Assembly: GCA_963810945.1 (NCBI GenBank)
Contig: CAWEPI010000004.1
Span: 868,001-932,000, forward strand
Reading direction: 5' to 3'
Origin: JAOUEA01 sp963810945
GTDB taxonomy: Bacteria; Actinomycetota; UBA4738; HRBIN12
Length of the DNA: 64,000 bases
The notes under the pieces were generated by a model. The model saw only the letters and a program-made list of their open reading frames with translations. It had not been told where the DNA came from and did no database searches. Positions 43,689 through 53,473 of this stretch are shown in pieces (positions within the stretch are counted from its first letter, which is position 1; each line of letters opens with the position of its first letter). The translations under genes were made by a program, and so were the position numbers.

Positions 43689-44945
43689 TTACCCGGACGA
43701 CGGGTCCGGGCGGGAGGCCGGTTCCACGTCCTCCCCCATCCCCGACGGCTCCCAGTAGCGGCGTCCTCCGAAGGTGGTGGGGCGGTACTCCTGCTCCACC
43801 ACATGACCCGGGAAATCGTGCGGATACTTGTACCCCTTGCCGTGGCCGAGCTGCCGTGCGCCCCGGTAGCTCGCGTCGCGCAGATGCAGGGGGACCGGCT
43901 CGGAGGAGGGTGCGTCCTCCAGCGCCTTGCCGATGGCCAGGTAGACGCTGTTGGACTTGGGCGCCGCCGCGAGGTAGACGGTGGCGTGAGCGAGGTTGAG
44001 GCGGGCCTCGGGCAACCCGACGTGCTCGACGGCCTGCGCGGCCGCCACGGCCACCAAGAGCGCACGGGAGTCGGCCATGCCGATGTCCTCGCTGGCGTGC
44101 ACGATGAGGCGGCGCGCGATGAACCGGGCGTCCTCGCCCGCCTCGAGCATCCGGGCGAGCCAGAAGAGCGCGGCGTCGGGGTCCGAGCCGCGGATCGACT
44201 TGATGAACGCGCTGATCACGTCGTAGTGGGCGTCGCCCTGACGGTCGTAGACGATGGCCTTCTTCTGGACCGCGTCGGCCGTGACGTCCAAGTCGATGCG
44301 CGCCCCGCCCGCGGCCTTCGCCGCCTGCGCGGACGCCTCGAGCCCCGTGAGCGCCATCCGCGCGTCGCCGCCCGCCACAGACACGAGGTGGGCGAGCGCG
44401 TCGTCGTCGATCGCGAGGCCCATCCCGCCGAGACCGCGGTCGGGGTCGGTGAGCGCGCGCGCGAGGAGGGCGCGCACCGCGTCGTCCTCGAGCGGCTCGA
44501 GGCGCAGCAGGAGACAGCGGGACAGGAGCGGCGTGTTGAGCGAGAAGTACGGGTTCTCCGTGGTGGCGCCGATCAGGGTGACGGTCCCCTCCTCGACGGC
44601 CGGCAGCAGCACGTCCTGTTGCGCCTTCGACCACCGGTGGACCTCGTCCACGAACAGCACCGTGCGGAAGAGACCTCCCTTCGCACCGTCCATCACCTTG
44701 CGCGCGTCCGCCACGCCCGAGTTCACCGCGGAGAGCTGGATCAGCTCGGCCCCCACCGCGTCGGCGAGCAGGTGCGCGAGGGTGGTCTTGCCGGTGCCCG
44801 CCGGGCCCCAGAGGATGATCGAGGGCAGGTTCCCGCGCGACAGGATCCGCGTGAGCGCCTTGCCCTCCCCCACCAGGTGGCCTTGCCCCACGAACTCCTC
44901 GAAGGAGCGGGGACGCATCCGGGCGGCGAGCGGCTGGTCCCCCAT
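43689..44945 (-). CDS. rarA: replication-associated recombination ATPase RarA (MgsA)
   Basis: AAA+ clamp-loader-like ATPase acting at stalled replication forks. The 418-residue protein has PLAARMRPRSFEEFVGQGHL (residues 5-24), Walker A GPAGTGKTT (about 48-56), Walker B LFVDEVHRWSK, sensor 1 GATTENPYFS, and the tetramerisation domain with ARRLIVHASEDIGMAD and YKYPHDFPGHVVEQEY near the end. It is uninterrupted and of typical length. Confidence 0.95.
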   Translation of the reverse strand: MGDQPLAARMRPRSFEEFVGQGHLVGEGKALTRILSRGNLPSIILWGPAGTGKTTLAHLLADAVGAELIQLSAVNSGVADARKVMDGAKGGLFRTVLFVDEVHRWSKAQQDVLLPAVEEGTVTLIGATTENPYFSLNTPLLSRCLLLRLEPLEDDAVRALLARALTDPDRGLGGMGLAIDDDALAHLVSVAGGDARMALTGLEASAQAAKAAGGARIDLDVTADAVQKKAIVYDRQGDAHYDVISAFIKSIRGSDPDAALFWLARMLEAGEDARFIARRLIVHASEDIGMADSRALLVAVAAAQAVEHVGLPEARLNLAHATVYLAAAPKSNSVYLAIGKALEDAPSSEPVPLHLRDASYRGARQLGHGKGYKYPHDFPGHVVEQEYRPTTFGGRRYWEPSGMGEDVEPASRPDPSSG

Positions 44946-44954
44946 GGCGCGGCG

Positions 44955-45353
44955 CTAGGCGGAGTGCAGCACGACGTCGGGCCGGATGCGGTAGATCACG
45001 CGCACCTGCCCCTCCACGGGCTCCCAGGGCTTGGCGTCGTAGCGCATCGAGAGCTCCCCGATGTGCGCCAGCGGCCCGTCGCCCTCCTCGATCTCGACCA
45101 CGGTGCCCTGCACGGAGAGCCACGTGTACGGATCGTCCTGCGGCGAGATCGACAACCCCACGCGCCGGTCGCGCCGGACGTTGCGGTCCTTCCGGCGACC
45201 GAGCGCGGTGTTCACGAGGATCCGCCCGTTGTCGTCGACGTCGATCCACAGGGGCGCGACGTGGGGCGAGCCGTCCTCGTTCAACGTGGCGAAGTGGGCG
45301 AAGTTCCTCCCCTTGAGCAGCGCGTGGTCGGCCTCGGTGAGGTGGGCGGTCAC
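44955..45353 (-). CDS. split-barrel flavin/deazaflavin-dependent oxidoreductase (FDOR-B/PPOX)
   Basis: A 132-residue split beta-barrel protein of the pyridoxamine-oxidase-like superfamily. FAHFATLNEDGSPHVAPLWIDVD (about residues 18-40) and NTALGRRKDRNVRRDRRVGLSI (about 48-69) match the actinobacterial F420-dependent FDOR-B subgroup, where the Lys/Arg-rich stretch binds the F420 phosphate. The substrate is unknown; F420 use is inferred from family. It lies between aspS and rarA, five bases after the aspS stop. Confidence 0.78.
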   Translation of the reverse strand: MTAHLTEADHALLKGRNFAHFATLNEDGSPHVAPLWIDVDDNGRILVNTALGRRKDRNVRRDRRVGLSISPQDDPYTWLSVQGTVVEIEEGDGPLAHIGELSMRYDAKPWEPVEGQVRVIYRIRPDVVLHSA

Positions 45354-45357
45354 GGGA

Positions 45358-47154
<1,797 letters not shown>

Positions 47155-48426
47155 CTACCGCGCCTCGTCGTCGGGTCGGGTGAGCCAGCCGACGACGTCC
47201 GCGTCGGGGACGGACTCCTGCACGCCGTCGGCGAGCCTCTTCAGCGTCACGGTACCCGCGGAGAGCTCCTGCTCGCCGACGATCGCCACGAAGTCGGCCT
47301 CGGCGCCGTCCGCCATCTTGAGCTGCGCCTTCATCGGCCGCTCCTCGAACGAACCCGCCGCCGGCACGCCGGCCGCACGCAGGCGAGACACCAGGGCCGG
47401 GCCGACCGCGCGCGTTCCCTCCCCGACCGTCACCACGAAGCAACGGGGACCGCGGGCGGGTGGCATCGGGATCCCTTCCTGCGCCATCGCCAGGAGCACC
47501 CGATCGAGCCCGAGCCCGAAGCCGATGCCTGGCGTGGGCGCCCCGCCGAGGACCTCGGCGAGACCGTCGTAGCGCCCCCCGCCGCAGAGCGTGCCCTGTC
47601 CGGGGCTGAGCGCGCCGGAGACGAACTCGAAGGCCGTGCGTGTGTAGTAGTCGAGGCCCCGCACGAGCCGGGGATCCAGCTCGTACGCGATCCCGGCCTC
47701 CCCGAGCCCGGCCCGCACGCCGGCGAAGTGCTCCGCACACGCGTCGCAGAGGTGATCGCTCACGACCGGAGCTGCGAGCACGAAGTCCTTCTGTCCGTCG
47801 ACCTTGCAGTCCATCACCCGCATCGGGTTGCTGCCGAGGCGCGCGCGGCAGTCCTCGTCGAGCCGGTCGAGGAACGGCTCGAAGTACGCGATCAGCCGCT
47901 CACGGTAGGCGGGCCGGCAGACCTCGTCGCCGATCGAGTTCACGACGAGCGTGAGCTGCTGGAGCCCCCGCCCCCGCAGGAAGGTGTCCCCGATCTCGAT
48001 CACCTCGACGTCGGACCCGGGCCCCGCGTCGGCGATCACCTCGACGCCGAACTGGCGGAACTCGCGCATGCGCCCGGCCTGGGGTCGGCCGTGGCGGAAG
48101 AACGTCTCCACGTAGTAGCCCTTGAACGGGTGCGGCAGCTCCTGCGCGTGGTCGAGGTAGGCGCGCATCGCGCCGGCCGTGCCTTCGGGCCGCAGCGTGA
48201 GCGAGCGCCCGCCCTTGTCCTCGAACGTGTACATCTCCTTCGTGACGACGTCCGACGTGCCCCCGCTCGTGCGCGCGAAGAGGTCGGTGTGCTCGAAGGT
48301 CGGCGTCTCCATGTACCGGTAGCCGAAGAGGCGACCGAGCCGATGCGACTCCTCGTACATCGCGAGCATCCCGTCGGCGGTCGGCGGCAACAGGTCCTGC
48401 GTCCCGCGCGGTGGGGCGGCCTCCAT
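47155..48426 (-). CDS. hisS: histidyl-tRNA synthetase
   Basis: Class II enzyme of 423 residues. It begins with PPRGTQDLLPP (residues 5-15). Motif 2 is in TLRPEGTAGAMRAYL with the nearby FRHGRPQAGRMREFRQFGVE. The histidine-specific loop is LVRGLDYYTRTAFEF and motif 3 is GIGFGLGLDRVLLAM. The C-terminal anticodon-binding domain follows. The ATG at 48426 overlaps the stop of the metallo-beta-lactamase gene (TGATG); the open frame further upstream is a shadow of that gene. Confidence 0.96.
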   Translation of the reverse strand: MEAAPPRGTQDLLPPTADGMLAMYEESHRLGRLFGYRYMETPTFEHTDLFARTSGGTSDVVTKEMYTFEDKGGRSLTLRPEGTAGAMRAYLDHAQELPHPFKGYYVETFFRHGRPQAGRMREFRQFGVEVIADAGPGSDVEVIEIGDTFLRGRGLQQLTLVVNSIGDEVCRPAYRERLIAYFEPFLDRLDEDCRARLGSNPMRVMDCKVDGQKDFVLAAPVVSDHLCDACAEHFAGVRAGLGEAGIAYELDPRLVRGLDYYTRTAFEFVSGALSPGQGTLCGGGRYDGLAEVLGGAPTPGIGFGLGLDRVLLAMAQEGIPMPPARGPRCFVVTVGEGTRAVGPALVSRLRAAGVPAAGSFEERPMKAQLKMADGAEADFVAIVGEQELSAGTVTLKRLADGVQESVPDADVVGWLTRPDDEAR

Positions 48427-49043
48427 CACGCGAGTCCCCGCAGGAACGGGTTCGAGGCGCGCTCGCGGCCCACGGTCGTGGCGGGACCGTGGCCGGGAAG
48501 CACCGGCAGATGGTCGGGCAGCTTGAGGAACCGCGCGAGGCTCGCGCGCATCGCCTCGTCGTCGCCGTTGGGGAAGTCCGTGCGCCCGATGGACCCGGCG
48601 AAGACGAGATCGCCCGAGAAGGCCAGGGCGTCCGTCCGGAAGCAGCAGCTGCCGGGGGTGTGGCCGGGCGTGTGCATCACCTCGAGCGTGAAGCCCGCGA
48701 ACCGCAGGACGTCGCCGTCCGCGATCGTGCGCAGGTCCTTCACGGGCACCAGGTGGTTCTCGAAGCCGGCGTTCCATGCAGGCTCGTCCGTGAACGCCAC
48801 CGCGTCGGCCTCGTGGACGTACACGGGGAGATCGCCCGCGAAGTCCCCCGCCGTGCCGACGTGGTCGGCATGCGCGTGGGTGGCCAGGACCCCCACGGGG
48901 GTCTTGCCTGCGGCATCGAGCAGGGCATGCACTGCCGACGGCTCGAAGCCGGGATCCACCACGACGGCGTCGTCCGTGTCCTCGCCGGACAGGAGCCAGC
49001 AGTTCGTCCCGTACGGGTTGGCGTTGAACACGTCGAGCCACAT
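48426..49043 (-). CDS. metallo-beta-lactamase-fold hydrolase, glyoxalase II-like
   Basis: A 205-residue MBL-fold protein. Metal ligands are in THAHADHVG (about residues 55-63), HTPGHTPGSCCF (about 125), the bridging Asp in FSGDLVFAGSIGRTD and the last His in LPGHGPAT. This is the hydroxyacylglutathione-hydrolase-like subgroup. Actinobacteria usually lack glutathione, so another thioester is the likelier substrate. It is regularly found next to hisS and relA in Gram-positive genomes. Confidence 0.88.
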   Translation of the reverse strand: MWLDVFNANPYGTNCWLLSGEDTDDAVVVDPGFEPSAVHALLDAAGKTPVGVLATHAHADHVGTAGDFAGDLPVYVHEADAVAFTDEPAWNAGFENHLVPVKDLRTIADGDVLRFAGFTLEVMHTPGHTPGSCCFRTDALAFSGDLVFAGSIGRTDFPNGDDEAMRASLARFLKLPDHLPVLPGHGPATTVGRERASNPFLRGLA

Positions 49044-49081
49044 AGGGCGTCCATGCTATCGGACGGCCGCGAGCTGCCAGT

Positions 49082-49531
49082 TCAGAGGGTGGCCGCGTCC
49101 AGGATCAGCGTGACGGGACCGTCGTTCAGCAGATCGACCTGCATGTGCGCCCCGAAGACGCCGCGGCCGACGTTGGGCACGCCGCGCGCCTCCAGGGCGC
49201 GCGCGAAGGCCTCCACCCGCTCGGCGGCGATGTCGGGATCGGCGGCGTCCGTCCACGACGGCCGGCGGCCCTTGCGCAGGTCTCCGTAGAGCGTGAACTG
49301 GGAGACCACGAGCGCCTCGCCGTCCACGTCGGCGAGCGCGAGGTTCATCTTGCCGGCGTCGTCGGGGAAGACCCTGAGGTTCACGACCTTCTCGGCCAGG
49401 CGCTCGACCTCGTCTTCGGCGTCGGACCCCCCGATGCCCACGAGCAACAGGTAGCCCCGCCCGATGGAAGAGATCCGCTCCCCGTCGACCGTGACGCTCG
49501 CGCGCGTCACGCGCTGGAGGATCACGCGCAC
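49082..49531 (-). CDS. dtd: D-aminoacyl-tRNA deacylase
   Basis: Hydrolyses D-amino acids from mischarged tRNAs. The 149-residue protein begins MRVILQRVTRASVTVDGE. It carries the active-site motif VVSQFTLYGD (about residues 75-84) and, near the C-terminus, LLNDGPVTLILD, matching the DTD NxGP(V/F)T proofreading loop. The GTG start directly follows the rel stop, and the rel-dtd order is widespread. Confidence 0.95.
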   Translation of the reverse strand: MRVILQRVTRASVTVDGERISSIGRGYLLLVGIGGSDAEDEVERLAEKVVNLRVFPDDAGKMNLALADVDGEALVVSQFTLYGDLRKGRRPSWTDAADPDIAAERVEAFARALEARGVPNVGRGVFGAHMQVDLLNDGPVTLILDAATL

Positions 49532-51775
49532 CTAGCTGGGCACCACCCGGTAGGCGTCGTACACGCTGTCCACGCGCTTCACGGCGGCGAGGACGCTCGA
49601 CAGGTGGGCGATGTCGGCCATCTCGAAGGTGAATCGCAGCCGCGTGATGCGGTCACGGCCGGTGGCGGAGTTCGCCGACAAGATGTTCACGTGGTTGTCC
49701 GACAGGACCGTCGCCACGTCGGACAACAGGCGCGTGCGGTCGAGGGCCTCCACCTGGATCGCGACCGTGAAGGTCGTGGGCTTGCCCTCCGCCCACGTCA
49801 CCTCGATCATCCGCTCCGGCTCCTGCTCGAGCGACTTCACGTTCGGGCAGTCGGTGCGGTGCACGGACACGCCCTGCCCGCGGGTGACGAACCCCACGAT
49901 GGGATCGCCGGGTACCGGCGTGCAGCAGCGGCCGAGACGTACCCAGACGTCGGGCAGGCCCTTCACGACCACGCCCTGTCCGATCTCGGTCGGCCCGATC
50001 CGCACCGGGCGAGCCAAGGGGACCTCGGTGAGCTCCTCCTCGGAGGTCTCCGAGACCGTGCGCGAGAGGCGGGCCACCACCGATTGCGGCGACACGTGCC
50101 CCTCCCCCAGCGCCACGTACAGCGCCTCGAGGTCCGGGTACTTCATCTCCACGGCGACCTGGGTGAGGGAGTCCTCCGTGGCGAGCCGCTTGATGGGGAG
50201 GTTCTGCTTGCGCATCAGGCGCTGGAGGGCGTCCTTGCCGTGCTCCATCGCGTCCTCGCGACGCCCGCGCGCGAACCATTGGCGGATCTTGTTCCGCGCG
50301 CGCGGCGTCGCCACGAACTGCAGCCAGTCCTGGCTCGGCCCCTCGCCCTGGGCCTTCGAGGTGAGGATGTCCACCGCGTCGCCGGTACGGAGCTCGTAGT
50401 CGAGCGGGACGAGCTTGCCGCCCACCTTGGCGCCGACCGTTCGGTGGCCGACGTCGGTGTGGATCGCGTACGCGAAGTCCACGGGCGTGGCGCCCTGCGG
50501 GAGGTTCACCACGTCGCCCTTGGGGGTGAACACGAAGACGCGGCCGCCGGAGAGGTCGATCCGCAGGCCCTCCATGAACTCCCGCGGGTCGGCCATGTCC
50601 TTCAGCCAATCCATCATCTGGCCGAGCCACGCGAGGTCCGCGGCCTCCTTGGCCTGCTTGCTGCCCTCCTTGTAGCGCCAATGCGCCGCGATGCCGAACT
50701 GCGCCGTGCGGTGCATGTCACGTGTGCGGATCTGGATCTCGAGGGGCTTGCCCGCGGGCCCCACCACCGTCGTGTGCAGCGACTGGTACATGTTGGACTT
50801 GGGCATCGCGATGTAGTCCTTGAACCGGCCGGGGATGGGCTTCCAGAGGGCGTGGACCGCACCGAGCGCCGCGTAGCAGTCGCGGAGGGACTCGACCTGG
50901 ACCCGGATGCCCACGAGGTCGAAGATCTCGTTGAACTCCTTGCCGCGGATCACCATCTTCTCGTAGATGGAGTAGAGGTGCTTCGGACGCCCGTCCACGT
51001 CGGCCTTGATGCCGAGCTCCTTCAGCTTGGTGCGCAGGCCCGAGGTCACCTGCTCGATCAGCGCCGTGCGCTCCCCGCGGCGCGCGTCCACGAGGTTCGC
51101 GATCTCGCGGTAGGGCCCGGGATGCAGGTACTTGAAGGAGAGGTCCTCCAGCTCCCACTTGATCTCCTGCACGCCCAGGCGGTTCGCGAGCGGTGCGTAG
51201 ATCTCGAGGGTCTCCGTGGCGATCGAGCGCTGCTTGGCCGGGGTGAGCGCGCCCAAGGTCCGCATGTTGTGCAGGCGGTCGGCGAGCTTGATCAGCAGCA
51301 CGCGGATGTCGCCCGCCATCGCCACGATCATCTTGCGCACGTTCTCGGCCTGCTGCTGCTCGCGCGTGCGGAACTTGAACCGGTCCAGCTTGGTGAGCCC
51401 GTCCACGATCCTCGCGACCTCGTCCCCGAACTCGTCCTCGATCACCTCGATCGTGACCTCGGTGTCCTCGACCGTGTCGTGCAGAAGCGCGGCCTCGAGC
51501 GTGGTGGTGTCGAGACGGAGATCGGCGAGGATGCCGGCCACCGCGAGCGGATGCTCGATGAAGTCCTCGCCGCTCATCCGGGTCTGGCCGTCGTGCGAGG
51601 CTTCCGCGAACCGATACGCCGCGACGATCTCGTCGAGGTCGGCCTTGGGGTTGTAGCCGCGGACCTTCTTCAGGAGCGGGTCGACCCGCGTCGGCGGGGT
51701 CCCGCCGCCCGGCCGCAGGCGCGAGAGCAGCCGGGCTCGGCGCTGTTCGACCTTGACCTCTTCGCGGCTGTCCAC
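49532..51775 (-). CDS. relA: bifunctional (p)ppGpp synthetase/hydrolase Rel
   Basis: Stringent-response enzyme of 747 residues. The N-terminal HD hydrolase has ALLHDTVEDT (His-Asp near residues 99-100), so hydrolysis should be active. The synthetase domain has GRPKHLYSIYEKM and EIFDLVGIRV, followed by TGS (VFVFTPKGDVVNLPQGATP), a zinc-finger-like region with GRCCTPVPGD, and a C-terminal ACT domain. I chose the GTG at 51775 because an AGGAGG site precedes it; an earlier in-frame GTG at 51814 lacks one. It follows apt, as is typical of actinobacteria. Confidence 0.95.
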   Translation of the reverse strand: MDSREEVKVEQRRARLLSRLRPGGGTPPTRVDPLLKKVRGYNPKADLDEIVAAYRFAEASHDGQTRMSGEDFIEHPLAVAGILADLRLDTTTLEAALLHDTVEDTEVTIEVIEDEFGDEVARIVDGLTKLDRFKFRTREQQQAENVRKMIVAMAGDIRVLLIKLADRLHNMRTLGALTPAKQRSIATETLEIYAPLANRLGVQEIKWELEDLSFKYLHPGPYREIANLVDARRGERTALIEQVTSGLRTKLKELGIKADVDGRPKHLYSIYEKMVIRGKEFNEIFDLVGIRVQVESLRDCYAALGAVHALWKPIPGRFKDYIAMPKSNMYQSLHTTVVGPAGKPLEIQIRTRDMHRTAQFGIAAHWRYKEGSKQAKEAADLAWLGQMMDWLKDMADPREFMEGLRIDLSGGRVFVFTPKGDVVNLPQGATPVDFAYAIHTDVGHRTVGAKVGGKLVPLDYELRTGDAVDILTSKAQGEGPSQDWLQFVATPRARNKIRQWFARGRREDAMEHGKDALQRLMRKQNLPIKRLATEDSLTQVAVEMKYPDLEALYVALGEGHVSPQSVVARLSRTVSETSEEELTEVPLARPVRIGPTEIGQGVVVKGLPDVWVRLGRCCTPVPGDPIVGFVTRGQGVSVHRTDCPNVKSLEQEPERMIEVTWAEGKPTTFTVAIQVEALDRTRLLSDVATVLSDNHVNILSANSATGRDRITRLRFTFEMADIAHLSSVLAAVKRVDSVYDAYRVVPS

Positions 51776-51838
51776 GGGGCTCGCCTCCTGAGGCCCAGTG
51801 TAGACGGGGCGCACTGCGGGACCGGCCGGCCGTGCGTC

Positions 51839-52360
51839 TCAGTAGTGGATCAGCGTATACAGCTCGTGGTCGGCCACCTGCTCGCGACCCTTCAGGAAGT
51901 CGAGCTCGATCACGCACGCGATCCCACAGACGTTCCCGCCGATCTGCTCGACGAGCGACGCGGCCGCCTTCGCGGTCCCCCCGGTGGCGAGGACGTCGTC
52001 GACGATCAGGACGCGCTCGCCGGGGTGGATGCCGTCCGTGTGGAGCTCGAGCGTGGCCGTGCCGTACTCGAGCGCGTACTCCTCACCCACGGTCTCCCAC
52101 GGAAGCTTCCCCTTCTTGCGGATCGGCACGAAACCGGCGCCGAAGTGGTACGCCACGGGTGAGGCGAGGATGAAGCCGCGGGCCTCGATCCCCACGACCT
52201 TGTCCACGTTCCCCCGCCCGAAGTGCACGACGATCAGGTCCGTGATGGTGGAGAACGCGATCGGGTCGGCCAGCACCGGGGTGATGTCGCGGAAGACGAT
52301 CCCGGGCTCGGGGAAGTCCGGAACGTCCCGGATCAGGGCCTTGATGTCCTCGATCTCCAC
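51839..52360 (-). CDS. apt: adenine phosphoribosyltransferase
   Basis: Salvages adenine to AMP with PRPP. The 173-residue protein has the family start IRDVPDFPEPGIVFRDITPVL (residues 10-30), GIEARGFILASPVA with the substrate region, and the PRPP-binding loop VLIVDDVLATGGTAKAAA (about 117-134). The GTG start lies four bases after secF. The secD-secF-apt-rel order is characteristic of actinobacteria. Confidence 0.95.
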   Translation of the reverse strand: MEIEDIKALIRDVPDFPEPGIVFRDITPVLADPIAFSTITDLIVVHFGRGNVDKVVGIEARGFILASPVAYHFGAGFVPIRKKGKLPWETVGEEYALEYGTATLELHTDGIHPGERVLIVDDVLATGGTAKAAASLVEQIGGNVCGIACVIELDFLKGREQVADHELYTLIHY

Positions 52361-52363
52361 GCG

Positions 52364-53473
52364 TTACCTCCGCTTGCGCTTGGCCGGGGGCTTCCTCTTG
52401 GACTTCGGACGCGGACGCGAGGCGGAACCCTGCCGTGCCGTCGCGCGCGCCGCCGCGGCGTCGGACGTCTGCGCGGTGGTGGCCGCGGCGCTCGCCGCGG
52501 CCACGCCCGCCTTCGCGTTGTCACCCCGGACCGCGCGTCGCGCCTCGAGTTGCTGGTAGCGCCGCTCGCGACTCTTCAGGTCGGTGAGCACCGGCGCCGC
52601 GATGAAGATCGACGAGTACGCGCCGATCGCCACGCCGATGAACATCGCGAACGCGAAATCTTTCAGGGTCTGCCCACCGAACAGCAGCAGCGAGAGGATG
52701 GGGAGGAGCACCACGAGCGAGGTGTTCACGGACCGCATCAGCACCTGGTTCAGGGAGAGGTCGACCACGCCCGTGTACCCCAGGCGCGAGACGAGCGCCG
52801 AGGACTCCGTGTTCTCCTTGATCTTGTCGTAGATGACGACGGTGTCGTACAGGGAGAACCCCAGGATCGTGAGGACCGCGATCACCGTCTCGGGCGTCAC
52901 CTCGCGACCCACGAGCGCGTAGACCCCCACGGTGATGACGACGTCGTGCACCAGGGCGATCATGGCGCCGACCGCCATCTTCCACTCGAACCGCAACGCG
53001 ATATACAGGGCGATCGCGGCGAGCACGATGAAGAGTCCCCGGAGCGCCTTCTTGGAGATCTCGGATCCCCACGTGGGCCCGACGTCCTTCACGTTCACGT
53101 CGCTGCTCGTGATCCCCGCCTGGTCGGCGAGCTCCTTGATCAGGGCCTGCGACGTGCCGTCCGCGGTGAGCGAGGTCGTGCGGATCTGCACCTCCTGGCC
53201 GCCGTTCACCAGCTGCACCTGGGCGTCGGCCCGGCCCGCGTCGGCCATGACCCCCTGCACCTGATCGGCGGTCACGGGCTTCACGACCGTGTACGCGATC
53301 AGGGCGCCGCCCTTGAAGTCGATCGAGTAGTTCAGGCCGCGCACGACGAACCCGATCAGCGAGAGCACGATCAGCGCCCCGGAGAACGCGTACCAGATCT
53401 TCCTGCGCTCGATGATGGGGAAGTGCGGGATCGTGTGGCCCCGGTACGTGGCGACGGCGTGGCGCAGGTTCAT
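52364..53473 (-). CDS. secF: protein translocase subunit SecF
   Basis: Partner of SecD in the proton-driven late stage of Sec export. The 369-residue protein has a first membrane helix near residues 28-50, the extracytoplasmic domain starting with NYSIDFKGGALIAY, and helices 2-6 with LVHDVVITVGVYALVG, LTILGFSLYDTVVIYDKIKEN and RSVNTSLVVLLPIL. The C-terminal 60 residues are Ala-rich and then strongly basic (KSKRKPPAKRKRR). The ATG overlaps the secD stop as ATGA. Confidence 0.95.
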   Translation of the reverse strand: MNLRHAVATYRGHTIPHFPIIERRKIWYAFSGALIVLSLIGFVVRGLNYSIDFKGGALIAYTVVKPVTADQVQGVMADAGRADAQVQLVNGGQEVQIRTTSLTADGTSQALIKELADQAGITSSDVNVKDVGPTWGSEISKKALRGLFIVLAAIALYIALRFEWKMAVGAMIALVHDVVITVGVYALVGREVTPETVIAVLTILGFSLYDTVVIYDKIKENTESSALVSRLGYTGVVDLSLNQVLMRSVNTSLVVLLPILSLLLFGGQTLKDFAFAMFIGVAIGAYSSIFIAAPVLTDLKSRERRYQQLEARRAVRGDNAKAGVAAASAAATTAQTSDAAAARATARQGSASRPRPKSKRKPPAKRKRR